Origin: Myxococcales bacterium | GTDB lineage: Bacteria; Myxococcota; Myxococcia; Myxococcales; Myxococcaceae | NCBI GenBank assembly: GCA_003153055.1 | Contig: PMBV01000425.1 | Location: forward strand, 1-11,833 | DNA: 11,833 bases | Direction: 5' to 3' | In this document: piece after piece, positions 1 through 8,985 of the stretch | Layout: the number at the start of each line of letters is the position of its first letter | Numbering within the stretch: the first letter of the stretch is position 1 | Made by a program: the position numbers and the translations under genes | Notes under the pieces: model-generated | What the model was told of the DNA's origin: nothing | Databases searched by the model: none | The model's input: only the letters and a program-made list of their open reading frames with translations

Positions 1-810
1 TTGCCCGCTCAGTGAGGAGCTGATGTAGAGGGTTCGCTCCGTCCCTTCGAGGCCCACGGGCTCCGGCGCGCGTCAGCCCTGGGAGGTAGAAACGAGGTGT
101 GGCGGGCGGCGAGGGCCCCAGGCCCGGCACCAGCTTCGCCCCGGCCTCGCCCAGAGGATGGGTGGACTCGATGGAGGGCGATCGTCGTGCCCTCGGCCAA
201 CAGCTCCTCAGCACGCGCGGCAATCGGGAGAAGCTGGTCCAGGGGCCTGGCCGAGGGGTGGCGGCGGGCAGAGGTCTTGGGCCACGTACCATTGTTGACT
301 CTCGTGGACGGACGTCAGCCGGTGTCAACTTTGGATACATGGCTGGAGACCCCTCGCCCCAGGGAGCTCGGAACGGACCGAGATGGGTTCATCGGCGTTC
401 GCGCCGAGGGGCTGTGCTCGCTGGCAGTGCGGCTGCGCACGACCAACCCATCCACCCTCGGTGCGACGAGGAGCCCAGCCCGAGCACGTCGGCCATGCCT
501 GTGAATTGCGATTGGCACGGGCCCTTCCCAGAGGAACGGAGGAAATTCCCGCAACGAGTTCGATCGCTTAGGCGAGGGGATCGACAAACACCTCGGCGTG
601 TCACCAGCGGCGGTGGTGGCGCACGAGAGGAGCGTACATGCCGAAGAGGCTACGATGTGCAAATTCAGGCCAAAGCCGTCGCCTGACCTCCGACGCAGCC
701 GCCGCGCTCGTCACGCACGACCGATCACGCCAAGCAACTCGCGTGGTTGCTCGATGTTTTTCATGGCAACCTGTAGCTATTGCCGTGCTTGAGGACCTTG
801 TCCATGATCC
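1..810. other. Gene-poor region, no supported coding sequence
   Basis: Several short reading frames lie open on both strands here, but none is convincing. They are rich in Arg, Pro, Ser and His, their third codon positions are not strongly GC-biased as in the neighbouring genes, they overlap one another, and I recognise no domain in them. The most protein-like stretch is a plus-strand frame open from 505 to 792, with a balanced segment at about 553-660, but it has no credible upstream start or ribosome binding site. The region lies downstream of the minus-strand kinase/PEGA operon, so it should hold that operon's terminator, yet I see no hairpin followed by a T-run in the right orientation. 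It may be decayed coding sequence or plain intergenic DNA. Confidence 0.5.
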
Positions 811-1805
811 TCAATTTGGCATTCGGAGCCGCACCCCAATCGTCGCGGTGAGCGCCGTGGAGTCATTGGAGCGAGTCAGGAGGAAGTAGTGCCGACCGCC
901 CAGAAGCACGAAACCCGAGAACCAGCGCACCGGGTAGTACTCCACCCCAGCGCCTCCAGAGATGCCCAGCGCCACCGATGGGAAGAGCTCGAACGGCACG
1001 CCGGCCTCGATGACCACGCCCAGCATCGTCATCACCGGCAGGGCGAACGTGAAGCGCGGGGTGAGGCCAAAGTTGGGGTACAAACGCACCCCCATCGTGG
1101 CCCGGAAGTAGGAGAACTCCACGCCACCGGAGAGCTCCAGCGGGAGCGTTGGATCAGCGTTTAGAAAGGTGGAGAACTCCGGCGCAAAACGAAACTCTCC
1201 GGTGGGCCCCAGCTTGCGGCCTTCAGGCCCGTCGTTCATCGGCACCAGCTTGGGCGCGCCCTGCACCCACTCCACCCGCACCTCGCGCCGAGGCCGCACC
1301 TGCACCTCGGTGAGCGCAGGCGGCTCGCCCTCGCCCCACTTGGCCTCCAGGCGATGCCGGCCGACCCCCAGAGACAACGACAAGGGAGCAACGCCCCGGG
1401 CCGTGCCGTCGACGAGCACCGTGGCCCCCGAAGGAGTCGAGCTCAGCACCACCGTGCCCGTCAGTCGGGCGCGCACCGAGTCGAGCACCCGCACCACCGT
1501 CGGGTCGACTCGACCAGGATCGAGCGTCGCCTCGGGGTTGGCATCGAGCGCCAGGGTGAAGGCCTCCTCGGCCCGGGCGAAATCCTGGCGGGCGGCGTAG
1601 CACTGGGCGCGCAGCAGGTGCACCCGCTCGAGCGTGGCGGCGTCTCCTCCCTCGAGCGCCGCGGCGTCGAGCGCCCTGAGCGCGGCCTCGAAGTCACCGG
1701 AGTTGAACAGCCTGGTGCCCACTTCGAGCCTGGTGCCCTCGGACGTCTTGGGCAGCCTCGCAGAAGGGGCCGTCAACAGCATCGCGATGAGAGGAGCGAC
1801 GACCA

Positions 1806-1809
<4 letters not shown>
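811..1809 (-). CDS. Secreted TPR-PEGA protein with C-terminal beta-barrel-like region
   Basis: This 332-residue protein probably acts in the cell envelope. Residues 1-18 form a hydrophobic N-terminus that looks like a signal peptide. Residues 25-95 are helical and TPR-like, with a repeat-type pattern around LFNSGDFEAALRAL and AARQDFARAEEAF. Residues 117-180 form a PEGA domain (SSTPSGATVLVDG, then a GVAPL/GVGRHRLEA pattern). Residues 205-332 alternate aromatic and small residues, consistent with outer-membrane beta strands, and end in RLRMPN. The ATG start overlaps the stop of the upstream kinase gene as ATGA, so translation is almost certainly coupled and the two products probably work together. 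A second ATG follows immediately, so the exact start could shift by one codon. PEGA domains are surface-associated domains of poorly known role. The precise function is unknown, and an adaptor or sensor for the kinase is only an inference. Confidence 0.85.
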
Positions 1810-3500
<1,691 letters not shown>

Positions 3501-3739
3501 GACGCTTCAACTCTATCCGCGCCAGGGGCGAACTCCACGGTGACGATGCGTGACCAGCGCCCCGTGCGCGGAGCGTGCACTCCGGGGGTCGGCGAGGTAC
3601 GGTGGGCCGCCCCTTCCAACTTCATGGTGGGAGAGAGCCGTCGAGCATCGCCAGCGCGACCGACCGTGCGCAAGACGGCTTACCGCCCCGGACCATGCAT
3701 ACCGCTGGGTGCCGACGAGGTGGGGCCAGGCCTCCGTCA
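3501..3739. other. Intergenic region between sugar importer operon and kinase
   Basis: These 239 bases separate the stop of the two-domain sugar ATPase gene from the GTG start of the kinase, both on the minus strand. The gap suggests the kinase operon has its own promoter, but I see no convincing -35/-10 pair close to the kinase start, and no classical hairpin plus T-run terminator behind the importer operon. A 75-codon minus-strand frame fills most of the gap but does not look like a protein (see rejected items). Confidence 0.5.
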
Positions 3740-5260
3740 TCAGTGTGGCAGCTCGCCCCCGACGGCGTACCTCATGATGGCCTCCTCGGTCGCCTCGGCG
3801 CGCGGCAGCTCGCCGACGATCGTTCCCTCCCGCATCACGAGGACGCGGTCGCTCATGCCCAGCACCTCGGGCAGCTCCGAGGAGATCATGATGATTCCCA
3901 CGCCGCGCCGAGTGAGCTCGTTCATGATCTCGTAGATCTCCGCCTTGCTCCCCACGTCGATGCCACGGGTCGGCTCGTCCATGATGAGGACCTTCGTGTC
4001 GGCCAGGAGCCAGCGGGCCAAAATCACCTTCTGCTGGTTGCCGCCGCTCATGTTGACGACGATGAAGTCTGCGCTCGGCGTCTTCACCCGGAGGTCCTGG
4101 ATCGCCTTCTGCACCACCGTCCGCTCCCGGGCGAACCGGATGATCCCCGCCCAGCAGAGCGAGCCCAGGGACGAGATGGTGGTGTTGATGGTCACGCTCT
4201 GCTTGAGGAAGAGGCCGTGGGCCTTCCGGTCCTCGTTGATGAGGGCGATGCCCCGACCGATGGCGTCGGTGGGCGACCGCGCCTTGTAGGGCACCCCGGC
4301 CACCCGCAGCTCGGCGTCGTGGGCGTCGGCGCCGAAGATGGCGCGGACCACCTCGGTGCGGCCGGAGCCGGTGATCCCGGCGAACCCGACGATCTCCCCG
4401 GCCCGCACCTGGAAGCTCACGTCGTGGACGAGGTGGTGGCGCCGCAGGCCCTTCACGTCAAGCAGGACCTCGCCCGGCGGCACGTCGCGCCGAGGGTAGA
4501 CGTCCTTCAAGTCGCGGCCGATCATCAGCCGGACCAGCTCGTCCATGTTCACCTCGGCCACCGGGCGGGTCGCGACGTAGCGCCCGTCCTTGAGCACCGT
4601 GACCTCGTCGGCCAGCTCGAAGATCTCCCGCATGCGGTGGGAGATGTAGACGATGCCAATGCCCTGGGCCTGCAGCGAGCGGACCACCTGAAACAAGTGC
4701 TCCAGGTCGTTCTCTCCCAGCACCGCCGAGGGCTCGTCCATGACGAGGATGCGCGTCTTGCGGTTGAGCGCCTTGGCGATCTCCACCAACTGCTGCTCCG
4801 CCACGGAGAGGGTCGAGACCACGGCGTCAACGCCGATGGTGGAGCCGAGGCGGTTCAATATCTCCTGGGAGCGCTGGCGGGCCGTCACCCAGTCCACGCG
4901 CACCCCCTTGGTGGGGAGGTGCCCGAGGAAGATGTTCTCGGCGACGGTCAGCTCCTTGGCGAGGTTGAACTCCTGGTAGATGGTGGAGATGCCGAGCGCC
5001 TGGGCGTCCTGGGGGCTGCGGATGGCGACGGGCCGGCGCTCGAAGAGGATCTCACCCTCGTCCCGCGTGTAGGCGCCCGAGAGTATCTTGATGAGGGTCG
5101 ACTTGCCGGCGCCGTTCTCACCCAGCAGCGCGTGCACCTGGCCCTCGCGAACCGTGAGGTTCACGCCCTGGAGCGCCCGTACGCCGGGGAAAGCCTTGCC
5201 GATGCCCACCATCTCCAGCAGGACCTTCCCTTTGGGCGTGGCGGCTGGAGTGGGGCGCAT
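3740..5260 (-). CDS. frcA: Two-domain sugar ABC importer ATPase (RbsA/FrcA-like)
   Basis: This 506-residue protein is the ATPase of a CUT2-family sugar importer and works at the inner face of the membrane with the permease encoded just upstream. It has two tandem nucleotide-binding domains. Domain 1 has Walker A GENGAGKST (47-55), signature LSVAEQQ (151-157), Walker B with Asp175-Glu176 and switch His208. Domain 2 has a degenerate Walker A with Arg in place of Lys (GITGSGRT, 295-302), signature SGGNQQK (405-411), Walker B Asp428-Glu429, and Ser461 where a histidine would be. This asymmetry is normal for the RbsA/XylG/MglA family. The ATG is 15 bases after the permease stop, with GAGG a few bases upstream. 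The symbol rests on the neighbours: the rhizobial fructose FrcA I recall is a single-domain protein of about 260 residues, so this is functionally equivalent but of a different form. RbsA-like is the safe family name. Confidence 0.9.
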   Translation of the reverse strand: MRPTPAATPKGKVLLEMVGIGKAFPGVRALQGVNLTVREGQVHALLGENGAGKSTLIKILSGAYTRDEGEILFERRPVAIRSPQDAQALGISTIYQEFNLAKELTVAENIFLGHLPTKGVRVDWVTARQRSQEILNRLGSTIGVDAVVSTLSVAEQQLVEIAKALNRKTRILVMDEPSAVLGENDLEHLFQVVRSLQAQGIGIVYISHRMREIFELADEVTVLKDGRYVATRPVAEVNMDELVRLMIGRDLKDVYPRRDVPPGEVLLDVKGLRRHHLVHDVSFQVRAGEIVGFAGITGSGRTEVVRAIFGADAHDAELRVAGVPYKARSPTDAIGRGIALINEDRKAHGLFLKQSVTINTTISSLGSLCWAGIIRFARERTVVQKAIQDLRVKTPSADFIVVNMSGGNQQKVILARWLLADTKVLIMDEPTRGIDVGSKAEIYEIMNELTRRGVGIIMISSELPEVLGMSDRVLVMREGTIVGELPRAEATEEAIMRYAVGGELPH

Positions 5261-5275
5261 GGCGGCCTCGGAGCG

Positions 5276-6268
5276 CTACTTGGTCCGGTGGGAGAGGTAG
5301 TCGACCGACACCGCCAGGATCACCAGGACCCCAGTGATGAGGACCTGGAAGATCGACCCCACGCCCATGAGCTGCAGGCCATTGCGGAAGACGCCCACGA
5401 TGAGGGCGCCGATCAGTGTGCCGACGATTCTGCCGCGCCCGCCGAGGAGGCTGGTGCCGCCCAGCACCACCGCGGTGATGCTGTCGAGGTTCCCGCTCTG
5501 GCCCGCCTGCGGGTCGCCCACGCCGGTGCGCGCCACCAGGAGCAGCCCGGCCACACCGTAGCTCACCGCCGCCGCCGTGTAGACGCCGAGGAGGACGCGC
5601 CCGGTGCGGATGCCGGCCAGGCGGGCGGCCTCCGGGTTGTCACCCACCGCGTAGACGGAGCGGCCGGCCCGCGTCGAGCCGAGCATGAACCAAGCGATGA
5701 CGAAGAGCACCAGCATCAGCACCGAGCCGTAGGTGATCTCGGTGTTCCCGACGCCGAAGGTGCCGCCCAAGAAGAGCAGCGAGTCGGGGACGCTGGTGAT
5801 GGTGGCGGTCGTGTAGATGCGCACCAGGGCGTAGGCGATGTTGAAGGTTCCCAGCGTCACGATGAAGGGCGGGAGCCCGATGGCGGTGGTGAGCCAGCCG
5901 TTCAGCAGCCCGAAGGCCACGCATACGCCCAGCCCGACCAGCACGGCGAGAGCGGGGTTCATGCCCGAGTTGGCGATCAGTCCGGTGGTGAGGACCGACG
6001 AGAGCGCCATGATCATGCCGTTCGACAGATCGATGCCGCCGGTGAGGATCACCAGCGTCTGCCCGATGGCCAGCGTGCCGACCACCATCACCTGCTGCAA
6101 GATGAGCGAGAGGTTCGCCCCGGTCAGGAAGCGGTCGGTCTGGGTGGTGAAGAAGACACACGCCAGAATCAGGGCCGCCACAGGGCCGAGGACGGGCATA
6201 CCTCGCAGAAGCTCTCGGATTCCCGAGCGACGCGGCGCGGCGGCGGGGACGGGAACGACATCAGCCAT
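5276..6268 (-). CDS. frcC: Sugar ABC importer permease (FrcC/RbsC family)
   Basis: This inner-membrane permease belongs to a CUT2-type importer and probably forms a homodimeric channel with the two-domain ATPase. It is hydrophobic throughout, with roughly eight to ten spans. It carries family hallmarks: GQTLVILTGGIDLSNG near the front, PPFIVTLGT in the middle, a cytoplasmic loop GDNPEAARLAGI (about residues 209-220) expected to contact the ATPase, and LDSITAVVLGG followed by GGRGRIVGTLIGAL. These match the fructose permease FrcC well from memory. I chose the ATG at 6268 (330 residues), preceded by a weak GAAAG. An in-frame GTG at 6310 would add 14 residues but has no ribosome binding site either, so the start is uncertain. 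The gene lies between the binding protein and the ATPase in one operon. Substrate fructose is inferred, and ribose or another sugar is possible. Confidence 0.9.
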   Translation of the reverse strand: MADVVPVPAAAPRRSGIRELLRGMPVLGPVAALILACVFFTTQTDRFLTGANLSLILQQVMVVGTLAIGQTLVILTGGIDLSNGMIMALSSVLTTGLIANSGMNPALAVLVGLGVCVAFGLLNGWLTTAIGLPPFIVTLGTFNIAYALVRIYTTATITSVPDSLLFLGGTFGVGNTEITYGSVLMLVLFVIAWFMLGSTRAGRSVYAVGDNPEAARLAGIRTGRVLLGVYTAAAVSYGVAGLLLVARTGVGDPQAGQSGNLDSITAVVLGGTSLLGGRGRIVGTLIGALIVGVFRNGLQLMGVGSIFQVLITGVLVILAVSVDYLSHRTK

Positions 6269-6325
6269 GGGGTTCTTTCGATGGGAACGGACGGGGGCTC
6301 CCGCCTTCACTCCGGCGAGGCTCGC

Positions 6326-7327
6326 TCACTTCGTGCCCCAGCAGTTGGCCGCGCCGTACTTGCTGTCCTTGCTGGCCACGCCATTCTGGGGCTTGTCTGT
6401 GATGAGGGTGACGCCCGTGTCGGTGTATCCAGAGGGCTTCGACCCGGTCTTGGCGTACTCGACCACCGCTGCGACACCCATCGTCGCCATCTTGAGCGGA
6501 TACTGCTGCGAGGTGGCGGCGATCTTGCCATCGACCACCCCCTGCACTCCGCGGCAGCCGCCGTCGACGCTGACGATGATGATCTGCTTCTGCTTTCCGG
6601 CGGCCCGAATGGCGGTGTAGGCGCCGAACGCGGCCGGCTCGTTGATGGTGTAGACGAGGTTGATGTCGGGGTTCTTGCTGAGGCAGTTCTCCATGGCTGC
6701 CTGCCCCTCGGCCTGATCGCCATGCGTGTCCTGACTGCAGACCACAAGGGGCGCGGTCACCAGGCCGGAGGAGCTCGGGTCGGCCTTGGCCAACCCCATG
6801 CCCTGTAGGAAGCCATTGTGACGCTGCGCGCCGACGGTAATACCGGGCTGCAGGTCGAGGGTGGCGATGACTGGCTTCTTACCGGCCAGGGCGCCCTTGG
6901 CCCACTGCCCGATGAGCAGGCCGGCGTCGAAGTTGTTGGTGGCGAAGAGCGCGTCGACGGCGTTCTGCGGCTCGGGAGCGGTGTCGAGCGCGATGACCAA
7001 CACGCCCTTCTGCCGCGCCTTGGCGATCGAGGGCACGATGGCCTTGGTGTCGCTGGGGGTGATGAGAATGCCCTTGGCGCCGGCGTTGATCATGTTCTCC
7101 ATCGCCGTCACCTGGCCCTCATTGTCGCCGTCCCTGGCGCCGGCCCCGGTGAGCAGCTTGGCGCCGAGCTTGGCCACCTCCGCCGTGGCGCCCTCCTTCA
7201 TCTTGACGAAGAACGGGTTGGTCTCGGTCTTGGTGATGAGGCCGACGGTCGTACCATCACCGGCCAAAGCAGATCCCCCGGACAGCACGACGAGCGCCAC
7301 GACGGACTGGGCGAGCTTCTGGAGCAT
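6326..7327 (-). CDS. frcB: Periplasmic sugar-binding protein of ABC importer (FrcB-like)
   Basis: This 333-residue periplasmic protein captures the sugar and delivers it to the permease. Residues 1-22 are a signal peptide with an ALA-G cleavage site and no lipobox. The mature part is a type I periplasmic binding fold (Peripla_BP_4). Likely ligand contacts, placed by analogy with RbsB, are NPFF (37-40), Asp115 in ALDT, Arg169, Asn229 in INEP, Asp255 in VDGG and Gln274/275. Segments such as ILITPSDTKAIVPSIAKAR, VYTINEPAAFGAY and DTGVTLITDKPQ closely match rhizobial fructose-binding FrcB as I remember it. The frame stays open far upstream, but the ATG at 7327 is clearly right: GGAGGAG sits about 6 bases before it and a signal peptide follows directly. 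It is first in its operon and diverges from a sugar kinase, which fits fructose uptake. Confidence 0.9.
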   Translation of the reverse strand: MLQKLAQSVVALVVLSGGSALAGDGTTVGLITKTETNPFFVKMKEGATAEVAKLGAKLLTGAGARDGDNEGQVTAMENMINAGAKGILITPSDTKAIVPSIAKARQKGVLVIALDTAPEPQNAVDALFATNNFDAGLLIGQWAKGALAGKKPVIATLDLQPGITVGAQRHNGFLQGMGLAKADPSSSGLVTAPLVVCSQDTHGDQAEGQAAMENCLSKNPDINLVYTINEPAAFGAYTAIRAAGKQKQIIIVSVDGGCRGVQGVVDGKIAATSQQYPLKMATMGVAAVVEYAKTGSKPSGYTDTGVTLITDKPQNGVASKDSKYGAANCWGTK

Positions 7328-7577
7328 GAGTTCTCCTCCATGCGAGTCGATGCGGAGATGCGGGGACGACCGACGTGAGTAATGAAGAACTCGTGTTAGG
7401 TTAAGGCGTGTCCCGCCTGTATAGCAAGCACCTCGGACGACGCGCCCTCGAATCGAACCGCATCGCTTCATTGCTCCCCTCAACGCTCCGCTGGAAGTAC
7501 TCGGTCGTCGCGCTGCGCGTTCTGTCCCGCGGCTCGTTCGTCCGGCTCGGTCCGGCGGAACTTGGACAAACCCAAAT
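7328..7577. promoter_or_regulatory. Divergent promoter region between frcB-like operon and sugar kinase
   Basis: These 250 bases lie between two start codons pointing away from each other, so they must carry the promoters of both the minus-strand importer operon and the plus-strand kinase. A strong Shine-Dalgarno for the binding protein lies at 7334-7340 on the minus strand. The kinase start has no obvious Shine-Dalgarno. A shared control region would let one regulator switch transport and phosphorylation together. No regulator gene is visible in the window. Confidence 0.6.
7398..7427 (-). promoter_or_regulatory. Possible promoter with inverted repeat in its spacer
   Basis: On the minus strand a TTGCTA (7427-7422) is followed 17-18 bases later by TTAACC/TAACCT (7404-7398), a weak match to a sigma-70-type promoter about 70 bases before the binding-protein start. 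The spacer contains the inverted repeat GGCGGGACACGCC (7417-7405), with 4-base arms around a 5-base centre, well placed for a repressor. The -10 match is poor, so this is tentative. Confidence 0.25.
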
Positions 7578-8489
7578 ATGAGCATGCACGCACGCTTCGT
7601 GGTCTTCGGCGAGGCCCTCACCGACTTCATCCGCCAGGAGGACGGCCACTGGCTCGACGTGCCCGGCGGCTCCTGCTGGAACGTGGCCCGCGGCGTCTCG
7701 CGGCTGGGTCTGCCCACTGGCTACGCCGGCGCGGTGAGCCGCGATCCGTTCGGCGACGAGTTGCTGCGCCTGGGCCGCGAGGCGGGGCTCGACCCGCGCT
7801 TCACGCAGCAGCTGGACAAGTCGCCGTTCCTGGCCATCGTCTTCTCCAAGCACCCGCCGCGGTACCTCTTCGTGGGCGACGACAGCGCCGACCTCAGCTT
7901 CGACATCGGGGCACTGCCGACCGCATGGCTGGAGGAAGCCGAGATCGTGCACTTCGGCTGCATCAGCCTCGTGCGTGAGCCCCACGCCAGCCGCCTCCTG
8001 GCAGTGGCCGAGCGGGTCCACGCCGCCGGGAAGCGCATCTGCTTCGACCCCAACTACCGAAACCTCATGGGACCGGGTTACCAGGCCACGCTGCGGCGCA
8101 TGGCGGCCATCGCCTCCTACATCAAGGTGTCAGACGAAGACCTGGCCGGCCTCTTCCCAGACCTGGGGCTCGACGCGGCGCTGGGCGTGCTGCGCGCCAT
8201 GGCGCCGAGCGCCCAGATTTTGCTCACCCTGGGCGCTCAGGGCATGCGCCTGTTCGAGGGTGGACGCGAGCACCAGCAGCCCGCCTTCCCAGTGGCGGTG
8301 GTCGACACCGTGGGCGCTGGCGACGCCACCATGGCCGGGTGGATGGCCAGCCTGTTGCTCGACTCCGGCGCCCCGCCCCAGCGCCACTTGACCTTCGCCG
8401 CCGCCACCGCGGCCGTGGTGTGCGGCCGCAGCGGCGCCTACGCCCCGACCCCAGAAGAGGTGGCCTCGGTGCTGACCAACGGCCAGTGA
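7578..8489 (+). CDS. PfkB-family sugar kinase, probable fructokinase
   Basis: This 303-residue cytoplasmic kinase of the ribokinase/PfkB fold should phosphorylate an incoming sugar with ATP. Visible features are FGEALTDFI at the start (8-18), a first PfkB signature region around GGSCWNVARGVSRLG (30-44), FDPNYR (156-161), typical of fructokinase-like members, K183-V-S-D-E before the lid region, and the second signature DTVGAGDATMAGW (243-255) with catalytic base Asp249 and its anion hole. The length is normal for the family. The start is either the ATG at 7578 or the ATG two codons later, and no good Shine-Dalgarno precedes either. The gene diverges from a fructose-type importer, so fructose to fructose-6-phosphate is the likeliest reaction. 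2-keto-3-deoxygluconate or ribose cannot be excluded by sequence alone. Confidence 0.9.
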   Translation: MSMHARFVVFGEALTDFIRQEDGHWLDVPGGSCWNVARGVSRLGLPTGYAGAVSRDPFGDELLRLGREAGLDPRFTQQLDKSPFLAIVFSKHPPRYLFVGDDSADLSFDIGALPTAWLEEAEIVHFGCISLVREPHASRLLAVAERVHAAGKRICFDPNYRNLMGPGYQATLRRMAAIASYIKVSDEDLAGLFPDLGLDAALGVLRAMAPSAQILLTLGAQGMRLFEGGREHQQPAFPVAVVDTVGAGDATMAGWMASLLLDSGAPPQRHLTFAAATAAVVCGRSGAYAPTPEEVASVLTNGQ

Positions 8490-8836
8490 GACGAGAGCGA
8501 AGCTCGACTGTCTGTACTGGGGAAGACGTTTCCCTGCTGCGTACTCCAATACCGCCGCGTCTCCTCCTGCGCTGCAGAGAGCCCGTCAATCAATGCGAGC
8601 CAACCTCGCCGCACTGCATCGTTCGCCATCGTGTCCTGAGCCAGACGGCCGAGTACGCTCCATTCTGATAGGTAGGGATTGACCACGGCCGCTCGGGCCC
8701 TTGCGCGAACGGCGGGACTTCGAGCAGAGTACCGGCTCTCAAGTTTTTGATAAGCGCAGCTGGTGCTCAGTCGGGCGATGAGCATCGACACACCTCGCAT
8801 TTGAAGTTGCCGGTTGAGTGAATGAACATGCGCCAT
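8438..8836 (-). CDS. Doubtful hypothetical protein, possibly a gene remnant
   Basis: This 132-residue frame has a balanced, partly helical composition in its middle, for example VLGRLAQDTMANDAVRRGW and ALIDGLSAAQEETRRYW, unlike the Arg/Pro/Ser-rich shadows elsewhere. Against it, the third codon positions are only mildly GC-rich, unlike the neighbouring genes. There is no clear Shine-Dalgarno before the ATG, and the 3' end runs antisense into the sugar kinase gene. I recognise no domain. It could be a small acquired gene, the remnant of a larger one, or chance. Confidence 0.25.
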   Translation of the reverse strand: MAHVHSLNRQLQMRGVSMLIARLSTSCAYQKLESRYSARSPAVRARARAAVVNPYLSEWSVLGRLAQDTMANDAVRRGWLALIDGLSAAQEETRRYWSTQQGNVFPSTDSRASLSSHWPLVSTEATSSGVGA

Positions 8837-8985
8837 CTCGACGAAGCATCACTTCACGCGCCGCAGGCCAATACCTCCGCACGCTGATGGTTGGCCGAGA
8901 CCGCCAATGGCCGTCTCGAGAGCTCTGGAGGGCCATTCGGACCTAGTACAATCACCGGCCGCACATCGCGGCGGAGAGGAGTGCG
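8490..8985. other. AT-richer intergenic region between sugar kinase and glpS
   Basis: This stretch of about 500 bases is visibly less GC-rich than the genes on either side. It contains one doubtful minus-strand frame (listed separately) and the likely glpS promoter at its right end. I see no RNA gene, repeat array or insertion sequence end in it. Confidence 0.5.
8947..8980 (+). promoter_or_regulatory. Likely glpS -10 element and ribosome binding site
   Basis: TACAAT at 8947-8952 matches five of six bases of a sigma-70 -10 box. It lies about 34 bases before the GTG start, giving a short leader. No matching -35 is present 16-18 bases upstream, which could mean activator dependence. GGAGAGGAG (8972-8980) is a strong Shine-Dalgarno that ends 5 bases before the GTG and fixes the glpS start. 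Confidence 0.4.

Noticed and set aside
550..558. CGCAACGAG resembling a conserved 16S rRNA segment
   Set aside because: The flanking bases do not continue the rRNA match, so a nine-base coincidence is the simplest explanation.
733..761. Hairpin AGCAAC/GTTGCT followed shortly by five T on the plus strand
   Set aside because: The T-run is separated from the stem by several bases and no plus-strand gene ends here. It faces the wrong way to end the minus-strand kinase operon.
790..813. Stem TGAGGA/TCCTCA at the stop codon of the TPR-PEGA gene
   Set aside because: It has only a six-pair stem with a twelve-base loop and no T-run on the minus strand, so it is too weak to call a terminator.
3513..3740. 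75-codon minus-strand frame whose ATG touches the stop of the two-domain ATPase gene
   Set aside because: The junction looks like translational coupling, but the product is rich in Arg, His, Trp and Gly with no structure I recognise, and GC bias fades after about ten codons. It is probably chance.
3575..6808. Plus-strand open frame of more than 1000 codons across the sugar importer genes
   Set aside because: It is antisense to three clearly real genes. High GC at third positions removes stop codons on the opposite strand, and its His/Asp/Glu/Arg-rich product matches no protein type.
8519..8534. Hairpin GGGGAA-GACG-TTTCCC after the sugar kinase
   Set aside because: The stem is short, includes a G-T pair, and has no T-run behind it. 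It may be a processing or weak termination site, but it is not supported.
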